From NCBI RefSeq assembly GCF_024347395.1, contig NZ_AP025472.1:2170001-2234000 (forward strand): a stretch of 64,000 nt of DNA, given 5' to 3'. Origin of the DNA: Vibrio cortegadensis. Lineage in GTDB: Bacteria > Pseudomonadota > Gammaproteobacteria > Enterobacterales > Vibrionaceae. Under the pieces are notes generated by a model. It worked only from the letters and a program-made list of their open reading frames with translations. It was not told the DNA's origin and did no database searches. Both the position numbers and the translations under genes were made by a program. Below, piece by piece: positions 16,528 through 29,935 of this stretch (its first letter is position 1; the number at the start of each line of letters is the position of its first letter).

Positions 16528-18042
16528 TTAGGCTCCTTCATTATGCAGTTCTAAATTGGCTAAATCTTGCTGCATTTCTCGTGCAGTTTTCGAGTCATCA
16601 TTGCGCAACGATTCTAGAAAATCGAGGTAGTTTTGATCGATATCACCCGTCACATATTCACCATTAAATACCGACGCATCAAAACGCGCAATATCTTGAT
16701 TACTAAGACCGACGGCATCCACTAAGTCTTCAAGTTTTTGATAGATTAACGCATCGGCACCGATATGATTGCAAATAGTTTGGTTATCACGGCCATGAGC
16801 AATTAACTCACTTGCACTTGGCATATCAATACCATACACATTCGGGAATCGAACTTCTGGCGCAGCTGACACCATAAAGACTTTCTTCGCCCCTGAATCT
16901 CGAGCCATCTCAATGATCTGTTCAGACGTTGTACCGCGAACAATTGAATCATCCACAAGAAGAACATTTTTATCTTTAAATTCAGAGCGAATTGCATTCA
17001 GTTTACGGCGAACGGACTTCTTACGTTGCTGCTGCCCCGGCATGATAAAAGTACGCCCAACATAACGGTTTTTAACAAACCCTTGACGATATGGAGTGTC
17101 GATCGCTTGGGCTATTTGCAAGGCAATATCGCAAGATGTTTCTGGGATAGGAATAACAACATCAATGTCTAGATGTGAAAATTCATCTTTAATGCGCTCA
17201 CCTAGCTTTTTTCCCATCTCTACGCGTGCGCTATATACTGATATTTTATCAATAAACGAATCTGGGCGTGCGAAGTAAACGAATTCAAAAATGCAAGGAT
17301 TCAACTGAGGGTTGTCGGCACATTGCTTAGTAAAGAGTTGACCATCAAACGCAACGTAAATCGCTTCGCCCGGCGCAACATCACGAACAAAATCAAAACC
17401 AACCGCATCCAGTGCAACTGACTCTGAAGCCACCATGTATTCAAATTGTCCATTCACTTCGCGCTTACCTAAGCACAAAGGACGGATACCATGAGGGTCA
17501 CGAAACGCCACCATGCCATGTCCGATGATCATTGCCGTAACCGCGTAAGCGCCACGGATAGTTCGATGGACATTCGCGACAGCACGAAATACATCTTCAG
17601 ATGTCACGTTCCCTTTAACAGTATCAATCTCATGAGCAAGAACGTTGAGTAACACTTCTGAGTCTGAAGTGGTGTTAACGTGGCGGCGGTCTTTTTCAAA
17701 GAGTTTTTCACGCACGTCATTCACGTTAGTCAAATTACCGTTATGAGCTAAGGTGATACCAAATGGGGAGTTAACATAAAATGGCTGCGCTTCAGAAGCA
17801 CTTGAACTACCTGCTGTTGGGTAACGAACATGGCCGATACCAACGTTGCCCTGTAGACGTTGCATGTGTTTTGCTTCAAAGACATCTTTCACTAAACCAT
17901 TTGCTTTACGCAGACGGAAACGATTGCTTTCTATGGTAACAATACCAGCGGCATCTTGGCCACGGTGCTGTAAAACCGTTAGCGCGTCATAGATAGACTG
18001 GTTTACAGGTGATGTACCCACGATTCCAACAATCCCACACAT
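16528..18042 (-). CDS. purF: Amidophosphoribosyltransferase
   Basis: First committed enzyme of purine synthesis, 504 residues, making phosphoribosylamine from PRPP and glutamine. It starts MCGIVGIVG, with the N-terminal nucleophile Cys2 of the class II glutaminase. HRGQDAAGI and GHVRYPTAG follow. The PRPP site reads NVLLVDDSIVRGTTSEQ around residue 365. The length equals that of E. coli PurF. It follows cvpA with a 34-base gap in the conserved cvpA-purF operon, downstream of a PurR operator. Confidence 0.98.
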   Translation of the reverse strand: MCGIVGIVGTSPVNQSIYDALTVLQHRGQDAAGIVTIESNRFRLRKANGLVKDVFEAKHMQRLQGNVGIGHVRYPTAGSSSASEAQPFYVNSPFGITLAHNGNLTNVNDVREKLFEKDRRHVNTTSDSEVLLNVLAHEIDTVKGNVTSEDVFRAVANVHRTIRGAYAVTAMIIGHGMVAFRDPHGIRPLCLGKREVNGQFEYMVASESVALDAVGFDFVRDVAPGEAIYVAFDGQLFTKQCADNPQLNPCIFEFVYFARPDSFIDKISVYSARVEMGKKLGERIKDEFSHLDIDVVIPIPETSCDIALQIAQAIDTPYRQGFVKNRYVGRTFIMPGQQQRKKSVRRKLNAIRSEFKDKNVLLVDDSIVRGTTSEQIIEMARDSGAKKVFMVSAAPEVRFPNVYGIDMPSASELIAHGRDNQTICNHIGADALIYQKLEDLVDAVGLSNQDIARFDASVFNGEYVTGDIDQNYLDFLESLRNDDSKTAREMQQDLANLELHNEGA

Positions 18043-18076
18043 GTCCTAATCCTCAATTTGGCGACAGTTACTGGCG

Positions 18077-18568
18077 CTAAACTGCGCCAGATAAGAAACT
18101 TGATGTTGCTTGTAAATGTTCGAAGAACGGAGCAATGATTCGACTAAATTCAGGAACCAATTGCGAGTTCTTCCACCACTCAGAACTTGGGAAGGCGGTG
18201 AATGTATCCATAAAAAACAGAAGTGCTGACACAATTAGAATTCCACGTAAGCCGCCGAAAACGACACCAAGAACTCTATCTGTACCCGATAACCCTGTTT
18301 TTTGCACTAGCTGACCGATAACATAGTTAACTAGAGCCCCAACTACGAGCGTTGCAACAAATAGTGCTGCGATTGCGGCTCCGTTGCGGAACATATCATC
18401 TGCAATATTGGTAAAATACACCGCAAGTTTTGCGTAGTATTGGCTGGCAATAAAAAATGCACCACACCAAATCACCAATGACAATGCTTCCTTTGCAAAG
18501 CCGCGAACTAAACTGATCAGAGCTGAAAATCCGACCACACCTAAAATGACAAAATCTAACCAATTCAT
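18077..18568 (-). CDS. cvpA: Colicin V production protein CvpA
   Basis: Inner-membrane protein of 163 residues with four to five hydrophobic segments (FVILGVVGFSALISLVRGF, ALSLVIWCGAFFIASQYYA, AAIAALFVATLVVGALVNYV, GLRGILIVSALLFFMD). The WLDFVILGVV start and RGFAKEALS loop are family hallmarks. It is needed for colicin V secretion in E. coli and affects envelope homeostasis; its molecular activity is unknown. It leads the cvpA-purF operon, behind a PurR box at 18615-18630. Confidence 0.95.
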   Translation of the reverse strand: MNWLDFVILGVVGFSALISLVRGFAKEALSLVIWCGAFFIASQYYAKLAVYFTNIADDMFRNGAAIAALFVATLVVGALVNYVIGQLVQKTGLSGTDRVLGVVFGGLRGILIVSALLFFMDTFTAFPSSEWWKNSQLVPEFSRIIAPFFEHLQATSSFLSGAV

Positions 18569-18614
18569 GAATTCTACATCTCAGTTGGCGCGCATTTTAA
18601 CAGAAAAAAACGCG

Positions 18615-18630
18615 ACGCAAACGTTTTCTT
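18615..18630 (-). promoter_or_regulatory. PurR operator of the cvpA-purF operon
   Basis: ACGCAAACGTTTTCTT matches the PurR consensus (ANGCAANCGNTTNCNT) at every fixed position. It lies 47-62 bases upstream of cvpA, overlapping the dedD stop region, and sits just upstream of a probable -10 (TAAAAT on the minus strand). Repression when purines are plentiful is inferred from E. coli. Confidence 0.88.
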
Positions 18631-19204
18631 ATGGGTTTAGTGGTTTAAATTTGAGCAATTGACCTTTAGAACCAGTTATTTTTTCCAATTCTTTAACTTG
18701 TCGCTCAAGTTTCGTTTTTGATACATCAGGGCCAATAATAATACGAGTAAATGAATTTTCTTTCTTCGTATGAGCTTGGTAACCTCGTTTCTTTAGATCC
18801 TTCACTAAGTTTTTAGCATTATCTGCACTCTTTAATGCCATCAGTTGAATGATCCACGCACTGTCTTGATAATCGTTCTTTTCAGGTACGACTTTCGCAA
18901 CCGTTTTTACGTGATCCTTAGATGCAGATGTCGTCGAAGGCTTCGAGCTATTTACATCCGAGCGATCCACATTCGAATCAAGTACAACTTCTACAGGTGA
19001 ATCAGGCAGAACCGATTCATCTTCAATGGGATCCAGCAACTCGAAAGTTTCTACGTCACTATCAAGCTCTGGTTTAATTGGGATGCTGGCAAACTCTTCT
19101 TTGTAATGCAGTTTTTGACCATCTAAAACATCGGGTAAAACAATCACACCCATCGCAACCAGTATGATCGTTCCAACTAAGCGGCTTTGAAATTTACTTG
19201 CCAT
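18629..19204 (-). CDS. dedD: SPOR-domain cell-division protein DedD
   Basis: Inner-membrane, septum-associated protein of 191 residues. A short cytoplasmic N-tail and one membrane helix (LVGTIILVAMGVIVLPDVL, residues 9-27) are followed by an acidic, Ser/Asp-rich linker. The C-terminal SPOR domain runs from about residue 112 (WIIQLMALKSADNAKNLVKDL, ending GSKGQLLKFK) and binds denuded septal peptidoglycan. Its ATG directly follows the folC stop codon, so translation is probably coupled. The place between folC and cvpA is conserved. Confidence 0.93.
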   Translation of the reverse strand: MASKFQSRLVGTIILVAMGVIVLPDVLDGQKLHYKEEFASIPIKPELDSDVETFELLDPIEDESVLPDSPVEVVLDSNVDRSDVNSSKPSTTSASKDHVKTVAKVVPEKNDYQDSAWIIQLMALKSADNAKNLVKDLKKRGYQAHTKKENSFTRIIIGPDVSKTKLERQVKELEKITGSKGQLLKFKPLNP

Positions 19205-20467
19205 CTAGATTCCTTTTTTTTGCCAGTAATCGAGTACTTCACCTACAGTATGAAATGAACCGACTACAAGGATAAGTTCTTTATCTTTCGCGGTAGCCAA
19301 CGCAGCGTTAAAAGCATCAACAGGCGTAAGGTACTGCTCTACATCATTTTCAAGTGACTGACACAATTCCGAGGCCAGAGCCGCTCTAGGCCCAGAAAGA
19401 GACGCAGGATACCAATAGTTGGCTATGGGTTTTAGTGCCTCAAGTGTCGCCGCGACATCTTTATCATGCAGCATCGCAACGACAACATGGATCGAATGAT
19501 CTGAATAGTGCGCCTGCATCTGCTTAACTAAATATTCAGCAGAATGGGGGTTATGAGCGACATCAAGAATGATTTTCGGAGCCTCGGAAAGCGTCTGCAT
19601 TCGACCAGGCAGTGATGCAGCTTTAAGCCCATTAACAATATTCACGTCGCTAACATCAAGTTCAGCGCAACCCAATGCCATTATCGCTGTGGCGGCGTTA
19701 GGTAAAGGCAACTGAGGAATAGGTAAAGCCTCTAATGTAAACGACCCACTTTTCCATACCCAAGTATCACCTGTCAGCGAGTAATCAAATTGAATACCGA
19801 CTTGATGAAACTCTGCATTAATATCATCGGCATGAGCGGCAACAGTTGCAGGAGGCTTAGGTTGCCCACAAATAGCAGGTTTGTTAGAACGGAAAATTCC
19901 CGCTTTTTCAAAACCTATCACGTTAATGTCATCACCAAGCCAGTCAACATGATCAACCGCTAAACTGGTAATAACAGAAACATCATGGTCAACAACGTTT
20001 GTCGCGTCTAAACGACCACCTAAACCAACTTCCAGCAACACAATATCGACCTGTTCCGTTTGAAACAGTCTCAGAGCTGCCAAGGTGCCATATTCGAAAA
20101 AGCTTAAACTGATTTCACCACGCTGTTGCTCAATATAAGAAAAAGCCTGTGCATGTTTTTCATCAGGTAGATCTTGACCATTAACACGTACGCGTTCGTT
20201 ATAACGGATCAGATGGGGAGAGCTATAAACACCAACAGAATAGCCTGCATCAAGCAAGATGGCTTCCATCAAGGCACAGGTAGAGCCCTTGCCATTTGTT
20301 CCAGCAACGGTGATGATTTTAGGTGCGGGTTTAGTAAGCTTGGTTTGAGCAGCAACGGCTTGTACGCGATCTAAGCCTAAGTCGATAGCACTCGTGTGGA
20401 TGTTTGATAAATAATCAAGCCACATCGATAGAGGTGATGTGGCTTGTGGGGTTGGGTTTTGACTCAT
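19205..20467 (-). CDS. folC: Bifunctional folylpolyglutamate/dihydrofolate synthase
   Basis: Adds the first and further glutamates to folates; 420 residues, standard length. The ATP-binding loop is VAGTNGKGSTCALMEAIL (about residues 54-71), followed by YSSPHLIRYNERVRVNG and the GLGGRLDATNVV motif. The C-terminal Mur-ligase-like domain contains LDVAHNPHSAEYLV and VVAMLHDKD. It lies between accD and dedD in the conserved block and abuts dedD without a gap. Confidence 0.96.
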   Translation of the reverse strand: MSQNPTPQATSPLSMWLDYLSNIHTSAIDLGLDRVQAVAAQTKLTKPAPKIITVAGTNGKGSTCALMEAILLDAGYSVGVYSSPHLIRYNERVRVNGQDLPDEKHAQAFSYIEQQRGEISLSFFEYGTLAALRLFQTEQVDIVLLEVGLGGRLDATNVVDHDVSVITSLAVDHVDWLGDDINVIGFEKAGIFRSNKPAICGQPKPPATVAAHADDINAEFHQVGIQFDYSLTGDTWVWKSGSFTLEALPIPQLPLPNAATAIMALGCAELDVSDVNIVNGLKAASLPGRMQTLSEAPKIILDVAHNPHSAEYLVKQMQAHYSDHSIHVVVAMLHDKDVAATLEALKPIANYWYPASLSGPRAALASELCQSLENDVEQYLTPVDAFNAALATAKDKELILVVGSFHTVGEVLDYWQKKGI

Positions 20468-20511
20468 CTAACTAATAACCATCAATTAATATTGGTTTGT
20501 TAGCGACTACT

Positions 20512-21438
20512 TTACCCTTTTTCAGAAGCTTCTGGTACTTCATAAGTCGTTTCATTTGGTGAATCGTTCACAGAAACTACTAATGGAGAGCTATGATTCG
20601 TCATTTTCGCAACTAAACTGCCGACACGCTGACGCATTTCACGGCGGTCAACGATCATATCGATAGCACCATGATCAAGCAAAAACTCACTACGCTGGAA
20701 ACCTTCAGGTAAGTCTTCACGTACGGTTTGTTCAATAACACGACGACCAGCAAAACCAATTAACGCTTTAGGCTCACCGATATTGATATCGCCTAGCATA
20801 GCTAAACTCGCTGAAACACCACCCATTGTTGGGTCTGTCATCACAGATACAAACGGTAATCCTTTTGAAGACAATCGCTCAAGAGCCGCGCTGGTTTTTG
20901 CCATTTGCATTAATGACATCAGTGCTTCTTGCATACGAGCACCGCCACTTGCAGAGAAACAAACGAGACCACAATTACTTGCGATAGCCGCATCAACAGC
21001 CGCGACAAAACGAGCACCGACTACAGAGCCCATTGAACCGCCCATGAATGAGAATTCAAAAGCACAAGCTACCAATGGCATGCCTAGCAACTCACCTTGC
21101 ATAACAACAAGCGCGTCTTTTTCACCGCTATTCTTCTGTGCAATTGAGATTCGCTCTTTGTAACGCTTAGAGTCTTTAAATTTCAGTTTATCTTGTGGTT
21201 CGAACTCCGTCGCGAGCTCAACACGATTATTCTCATCTAAAAATGTTTCTAAACGACGACGAGCCTTCATGCGCATGTGATGATCACATTTAGGACAAAC
21301 TTCTAAGTTACGTTCTAGTTCTGCATGATAAAGAACCTGTTCACATGAAGTACATTTTGTCCAAACCCCTTCAGGGATAGACGCTTTACGTGAAGTAACG
21401 ATGTTGCTTTTTTCTAAAATTTTTTCAAGCCAACTCAT
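20512..21438 (-). CDS. accD: Acetyl-CoA carboxylase carboxyltransferase subunit beta
   Basis: Beta subunit of the carboxyltransferase that makes malonyl-CoA for fatty-acid synthesis, 308 residues. A four-cysteine zinc ribbon (CTSCEQ near residue 29 and CPKCDHHMR near 50) precedes the crotonase-like core with the ACAFEFSFMGGSMGSVVG and FSASGGARMQEALMSLMQM motifs. An acidic tail of about 20 residues follows. A promoter is expected in the 175-base gap to truA. It precedes folC by 44 bases. E. coli has dedA between truA and accD; here dedA is absent. Confidence 0.97.
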   Translation of the reverse strand: MSWLEKILEKSNIVTSRKASIPEGVWTKCTSCEQVLYHAELERNLEVCPKCDHHMRMKARRRLETFLDENNRVELATEFEPQDKLKFKDSKRYKERISIAQKNSGEKDALVVMQGELLGMPLVACAFEFSFMGGSMGSVVGARFVAAVDAAIASNCGLVCFSASGGARMQEALMSLMQMAKTSAALERLSSKGLPFVSVMTDPTMGGVSASLAMLGDINIGEPKALIGFAGRRVIEQTVREDLPEGFQRSEFLLDHGAIDMIVDRREMRQRVGSLVAKMTNHSSPLVVSVNDSPNETTYEVPEASEKG

Positions 21439-21613
21439 GGAAGACCTTTTCTGTCAGCTCTTTCACTTGATTGCGAAAGATGTAAATTTGGAATATATGC
21501 GTGAGGATTAAACCACAATAAATGGCAAGTGTAGATAAAAAACTGGTTGTACCTATTTTCAAATTCTATCTTACCTGCCCATTAATATTAGTTTTTGAAC
21601 CTAAGTCTCACAA

Positions 21614-22408
21614 TTAGTTCAAATTATCCGCGAGAAACAACGGTCCGATCGGCTCTCTTGGCAGCTCATATTCAGCCGGATAGTCCACATCAACCAGATA
21701 TAAACCTGCTGCTTTTGCGGTCGCTCCTGCCAGCTTTCGCTCTTTTGCTTCTAATAGCCATTTGATCCATTCAGGATCTTTCTCTCCACGCCCGACTGCA
21801 ATCAAACTGCCCGTAATATTGCGCACCATGTGGTGAACAAAGGCGTTTGCTTTGATATCAATAATGACGTATTTACCATGTCGTGTGACATTTAAATGCA
21901 TCATATTTCGGCATGGACTTCTTGATTGGCAATGCAAAGCGCGAAATGAAGTAAAATCATTCTCGCCTAATAGATACTGCCCCGCTTCCTGCATTTTCGC
22001 CTCATCAAGCTCACCATGGTAATGGCTAACACCTGAAGACATGATTCCCGGACGATACGGGCTGTTATAGATAATATAGCGATAACGCCTTGCTGTGGCA
22101 GTAAAGCGAGCATGGAATTCATCAGGGACTTCTTTAGCCCATCGTACCGCGATATCTTTAGGCATGTTTGCATTTACGCCCATTGTCCATGCCACCATTT
22201 TGCGTGTGGAGGTCGTTTCAAAATGAACAACCTGCCCAGTACCATGTACACCAGCATCAGTACGACCTGCACAAAACACTTCAACAGGATGGTTAGCGAC
22301 AATAGCCAGTGCCTTCTCTAATTTCTCTTGGACACCTATTACATCTTTCTGGCGTTGCCAACCATAGTAGTGAGTACCGTCATACTCAATACCTAAAGCA
22401 ATTTTCAT
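21614..22408 (-). CDS. truA: tRNA pseudouridine(38-40) synthase
   Basis: TruA, 264 residues from ATG 22408, chosen because AGAGAG lies seven bases upstream and the protein then begins MKIALGIEYDGTHYYGWQRQ, the family N-terminus; an upstream start in frame (22450) adds 14 unconserved residues. The catalytic aspartate is in FCAGRTDAGVHGTGQVVHF. The RYRYIIYN and AFVHHMVRNITGSLIAVGRG blocks are also intact. It modifies U38-40 in tRNA anticodon arms. It lies directly after hubP, as usual in Vibrio and Pseudomonas (fimV-truA). Confidence 0.96.
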   Translation of the reverse strand: MKIALGIEYDGTHYYGWQRQKDVIGVQEKLEKALAIVANHPVEVFCAGRTDAGVHGTGQVVHFETTSTRKMVAWTMGVNANMPKDIAVRWAKEVPDEFHARFTATARRYRYIIYNSPYRPGIMSSGVSHYHGELDEAKMQEAGQYLLGENDFTSFRALHCQSRSPCRNMMHLNVTRHGKYVIIDIKANAFVHHMVRNITGSLIAVGRGEKDPEWIKWLLEAKERKLAGATAKAAGLYLVDVDYPAEYELPREPIGPLFLADNLN

Positions 22409-22502
22409 GTTGTGCTCTCTTTGAAAATGGGGCGAAGAGTATAATATCAATCCATTGAGATTTCTAATCTCGTTGGTGATTTCTTCTATCGTTAAAAAAG
22501 AA

Positions 22503-22528
22503 AAAGAGCAACAAAATTGCTGCTCTTT
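22503..22528 (-). terminator. Terminator of hubP
   Basis: AAAGAGCA (22503-22510) pairs with TGCTCTTT (22521-22528); on the minus strand a TTTTTC/TTTTTT tract follows. It lies 30 bases beyond the hubP stop and separates it from truA. Confidence 0.75.
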
Positions 22529-22557
22529 GAATTTACTTATTGCGGACGATTAACCCA

Positions 22558-27300
<4,743 letters not shown>

Positions 27301-27461
27301 ATAAGGCTCAGCTATGTGCTTAGGTATGAAAAATTATGATCTATTAAATATATCGGATAAATGCCGTAAAACTATAGAGATGAAGGCAAAAAATGTGTGG
27401 CAGGCGTGATAATCGCAGCAATCTCACATAAATAGTCGGTGGTATAAACGATATGATGAAA

Positions 27462-27486
27462 AAAGCCTCACACTGGGTGAGGCTTT
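27462..27486 (-). terminator. Terminator of the pdxB-asd pair
   Basis: AAAGCCTCAC (27462-27471) pairs with GTGAGGCTTT (27477-27486), with a run of six T residues on the minus strand, 14 bases past the asd stop codon. Confidence 0.85.
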
Positions 27487-27499
27487 ATTGAATCGCTAG

Positions 27500-28513
27500 T
27501 TAGAAGTAATCACGAATCAAAACTTCTGCGATTTGCACGGCATTGGTTGCTGCACCTTTACGAACGTTGTCTGCGACAACCCAAAGGTTGATACCACTAT
27601 GGTGGCTAATATCATTACGAATTCGGCCAACCATTACATGGTCTTTGCCACCAGCATCGCGAACTTGAGTTGGGAAATCCAAATCTGGATACACTTCAAC
27701 CCCATCCGTCGCGTTAAGTAATTCTGTTACTTGTTCAGCCCCGATTGGAGAGCATGTTTCAACATGTAATGATTCTGCGTGGCCGTAGAAAACAGGCACT
27801 CGTACACAAGTCGGGTTAACCGTGATAGAAGAATCATTAAAGATTTTTTGAGTTTCCCAAACCATCTTCATCTCTTCTCGTGTGTAACCATTTTCCGTAA
27901 ATTCGTCAATTTGAGGCACACAGTTAAATGCGATCTGTTGACTGAACACTTCGCTATCTGCTGGGTGACCATTTAAAAGTTTTGCAGTTTGTCCTGCTAA
28001 CTCATCAATACCGGCTTTACCCGCACCAGAAACCGATTGGTAAGTCGACACGTTAATACGCTCTAAACCAACAGCATCATGAATTGGCTTAAGCGCCACT
28101 AACATTTGAATGGTTGAGCAATTTGGGTTTGCGATGATGTTACGGTTACGAAACTCTGCAATCGCTTCTGGGTTCACTTCAGGAACAACTAGAGGCACAT
28201 CGTATTCATAACGGTATTGTGATGTGTTATCAATCACAACCACACCTTCATCTGCCGCAACAGGAGCCCACTTAGCAGACTGCTCAGCACCCGCAGAGAA
28301 GAATGCAATATGCGCTTGAGACCAATCAAACTCTTCTACATTTTGAACACTGATCGTTTTGCCATTGAATCGGTAGCTTTTACCTTCACTACGCTCACTT
28401 GCAAGCAAGAAGATTTCACCTACAGGGAATTTACGATCTTTTAGTACTTCAATGATGGTCTCGCCAACCGCACCTGTCGCACCTAAAATAGCAATATTAA
28501 ATTCTTGGCTCAT
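27500..28513 (-). CDS. asd: Aspartate-semialdehyde dehydrogenase
   Basis: NADPH-dependent enzyme of the lysine, threonine, methionine and diaminopimelate pathway, 337 residues from ATG 28513 (GAGAG just upstream); an ATG at 28525 overlapping the pdxB stop would add four residues. The nucleotide-binding GATGAVGETI (residues 11-20), catalytic Cys132 in NPNCSTIQ, and the QSVSGAGKAG segment are intact. The E. coli gene at this place, usg, is a non-catalytic paralogue lacking the cysteine, whereas this one looks catalytic as in V. cholerae and Pseudomonas. It is translationally coupled or close to pdxB. Confidence 0.94.
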   Translation of the reverse strand: MSQEFNIAILGATGAVGETIIEVLKDRKFPVGEIFLLASERSEGKSYRFNGKTISVQNVEEFDWSQAHIAFFSAGAEQSAKWAPVAADEGVVVIDNTSQYRYEYDVPLVVPEVNPEAIAEFRNRNIIANPNCSTIQMLVALKPIHDAVGLERINVSTYQSVSGAGKAGIDELAGQTAKLLNGHPADSEVFSQQIAFNCVPQIDEFTENGYTREEMKMVWETQKIFNDSSITVNPTCVRVPVFYGHAESLHVETCSPIGAEQVTELLNATDGVEVYPDLDFPTQVRDAGGKDHVMVGRIRNDISHHSGINLWVVADNVRKGAATNAVQIAEVLIRDYF

Positions 28514-28521
28514 TGTCTCTC

Positions 28522-29664
28522 TCATTCATTCTGAAAATTGGGCTTTGTCTTAAAGCCTAACTTAGCTAGGGGCTCTAGATTGCATGAATCATCCCCAACT
28601 AATTGGATTGCACTGTACTCCCTTCTATCCCAATATTGCTTACGCATCTGATCAAAAGAGTCAGGTTTGGCAATTTCGCGACGGAACAATGCATCATCTT
28701 GGCGCACATCATAAATCAACTGAGTCAAATTGTGCAGTGTTGCTTCATCCCATTCTCTATCTAAATGCACTTTAGGGATAGGCGCGATAGGTAATAAGCG
28801 GTTTGGATCCACTCGCTGTTCACTATTGATGAACTCACAATAAGAGTTGAAAATCATGGTTGTCCCACGAGCTTTGCCTTCTAAACCATAACCCGCGACG
28901 TGTGGCGTCGCAAAAGCAAGATAAGGTAGCAGTTCCATATCCACTTGTGGTTCAAATTCAAATACATCCAGCGCAGCAATAAAACCATCTTGTTTTTCAA
29001 GCCGTTGCTTCAGGGCTTGGTTATCCACGACTGGGCCGCGCGCGGCATTTATTAATATCTGATCAGCACGTAAAGCACTCAACCGAGCACCGTCAAGCAA
29101 ATGATGACTTGGGTGTTCACCCTCTTTGGTGATCGGTGTATGCAAACTGATAATGTCGGCTTGCTCTAATAATTTATCTAATGGTGTAAAAGAACGAGCA
29201 TCACCTGCTTGCTCTTTCGGCGGATCATTCAGCAAAACTTTGATTCCAATACCGGATAAGCACTTAGCTAAGTAACTCCCCACCTGGCCTGCACCAACAA
29301 TTCCGACGGTTTTATCAAAAACGGAGAAACCATGTTGCTGCGCAAGTACCATCATCACGCTAAAGACGTATTCAGCCACACCGACTTTGTTACAACCTGG
29401 GGCAGCGGTAAAAAAAATACCTTTCTGCGCTAATAACGGCTGATCGACGTGATCCATTCCTGCGGTTGCCGTACCAACGAACTTTAGCTTATTCGCTTTT
29501 TCTAACAGTGCCGAGTTTACTTTCGTCACTGAGCGAATCATCAAGGCATCAACGTCAATTAAATCATCTGCGGTTAGAGTGCGACCTGGCTTTAGTACAA
29601 CATCCCCTAGCTGGCTAAAGAGTTGTTCAGCATAAGGCATGTTTTCATCAATTAGGATTTTCAT
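28522..29664 (-). CDS. pdxB: 4-phosphoerythronate dehydrogenase
   Basis: Second step of the DXP-dependent pyridoxal phosphate pathway; 380 residues. The N-terminal MKILIDENMPYAEQLF is characteristic. The NAD-binding fold shows VGIVGAGQVGSYLAKCL, and the D-2-hydroxyacid dehydrogenase motifs include INAARGPVVDNQAL with the catalytic Arg region, the Glu-containing DVFEFEP and the catalytic His in TPHVAGYGLEGKARG. A C-terminal dimerisation domain special to PdxB follows. It starts the pdxB-asd unit, beyond the fabB terminator. Confidence 0.95.
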   Translation of the reverse strand: MKILIDENMPYAEQLFSQLGDVVLKPGRTLTADDLIDVDALMIRSVTKVNSALLEKANKLKFVGTATAGMDHVDQPLLAQKGIFFTAAPGCNKVGVAEYVFSVMMVLAQQHGFSVFDKTVGIVGAGQVGSYLAKCLSGIGIKVLLNDPPKEQAGDARSFTPLDKLLEQADIISLHTPITKEGEHPSHHLLDGARLSALRADQILINAARGPVVDNQALKQRLEKQDGFIAALDVFEFEPQVDMELLPYLAFATPHVAGYGLEGKARGTTMIFNSYCEFINSEQRVDPNRLLPIAPIPKVHLDREWDEATLHNLTQLIYDVRQDDALFRREIAKPDSFDQMRKQYWDRREYSAIQLVGDDSCNLEPLAKLGFKTKPNFQNE

Positions 29665-29733
29665 AGGGAGTCATATCAATGGTATGAAAAGAGAAAATAG
29701 ATTTTGCAGTAAACAGGGGCTATCTGTCGAGCA

Positions 29734-29767
29734 AATAAAAATGCCCAGTGGCGTAAACCACTGGGCA
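29734..29767 (-). terminator. Terminator of fabB/FarS
   Basis: A 10-bp perfect stem, TGCCCAGTGG (29742-29751) and CCACTGGGCA (29758-29767), loop CGTAAA, with ATTTTTATTT following on the minus strand. Confidence 0.88.
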
Positions 29768-29868
29768 AAATCCAGAACAAAAGGATCCGGTCCCGCTCTC
29801 CAGGGGACAGAGTCTGCGTCTGTTCGATCAGTTAGCCTGATCAAGCTCTGGAAACCTTAAAATCTATT
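29734..29868 (-). ncRNA. farS: Structured 3' UTR of fabB, probable FarS small RNA
   Basis: The 194 bases between the fabB stop and its terminator carry several hairpins and no ORF. On the minus strand these include GATCAG/CTGATC (29826-29842), GTCCC/GGGAC (29790-29808) and the terminator stem TGCCCAGTGG/CCACTGGGCA (29742-29767) with a T tract at 29734-29741. In V. cholerae the 3' UTR of fabB is processed into FarS, an Hfq-dependent RNA that represses fadE. Position and architecture fit; the 5' end and the base identity to FarS were not checked. Confidence 0.6.
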
Positions 29869-29877
29869 CCTTGATAT

Positions 29878-29907
29878 CAGCGTTAAACGTTTACTGATTT
29901 AACGCTG
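29878..29907 (-). other. Inverted repeat between fabB stop and FarS region
   Basis: CAGCGTTAAA (29878-29887) and TTTAACGCTG (29898-29907) are perfect 10-base arms with a 10-base loop. No T run follows on the minus strand, so it is not an ordinary terminator. It may protect the fabB mRNA 3' end or set the processing site that frees the small RNA. Confidence 0.6.
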
Positions 29908-29935
29908 AAAGGTATCGAGATGGCTAGGAACGCTC

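Noticed and set aside
29639..29860. 73-codon plus-strand ORF across the fabB 3' UTR
   Set aside because: Runs through strong hairpins of the probable small RNA on the opposite strand and lacks a ribosome binding site.
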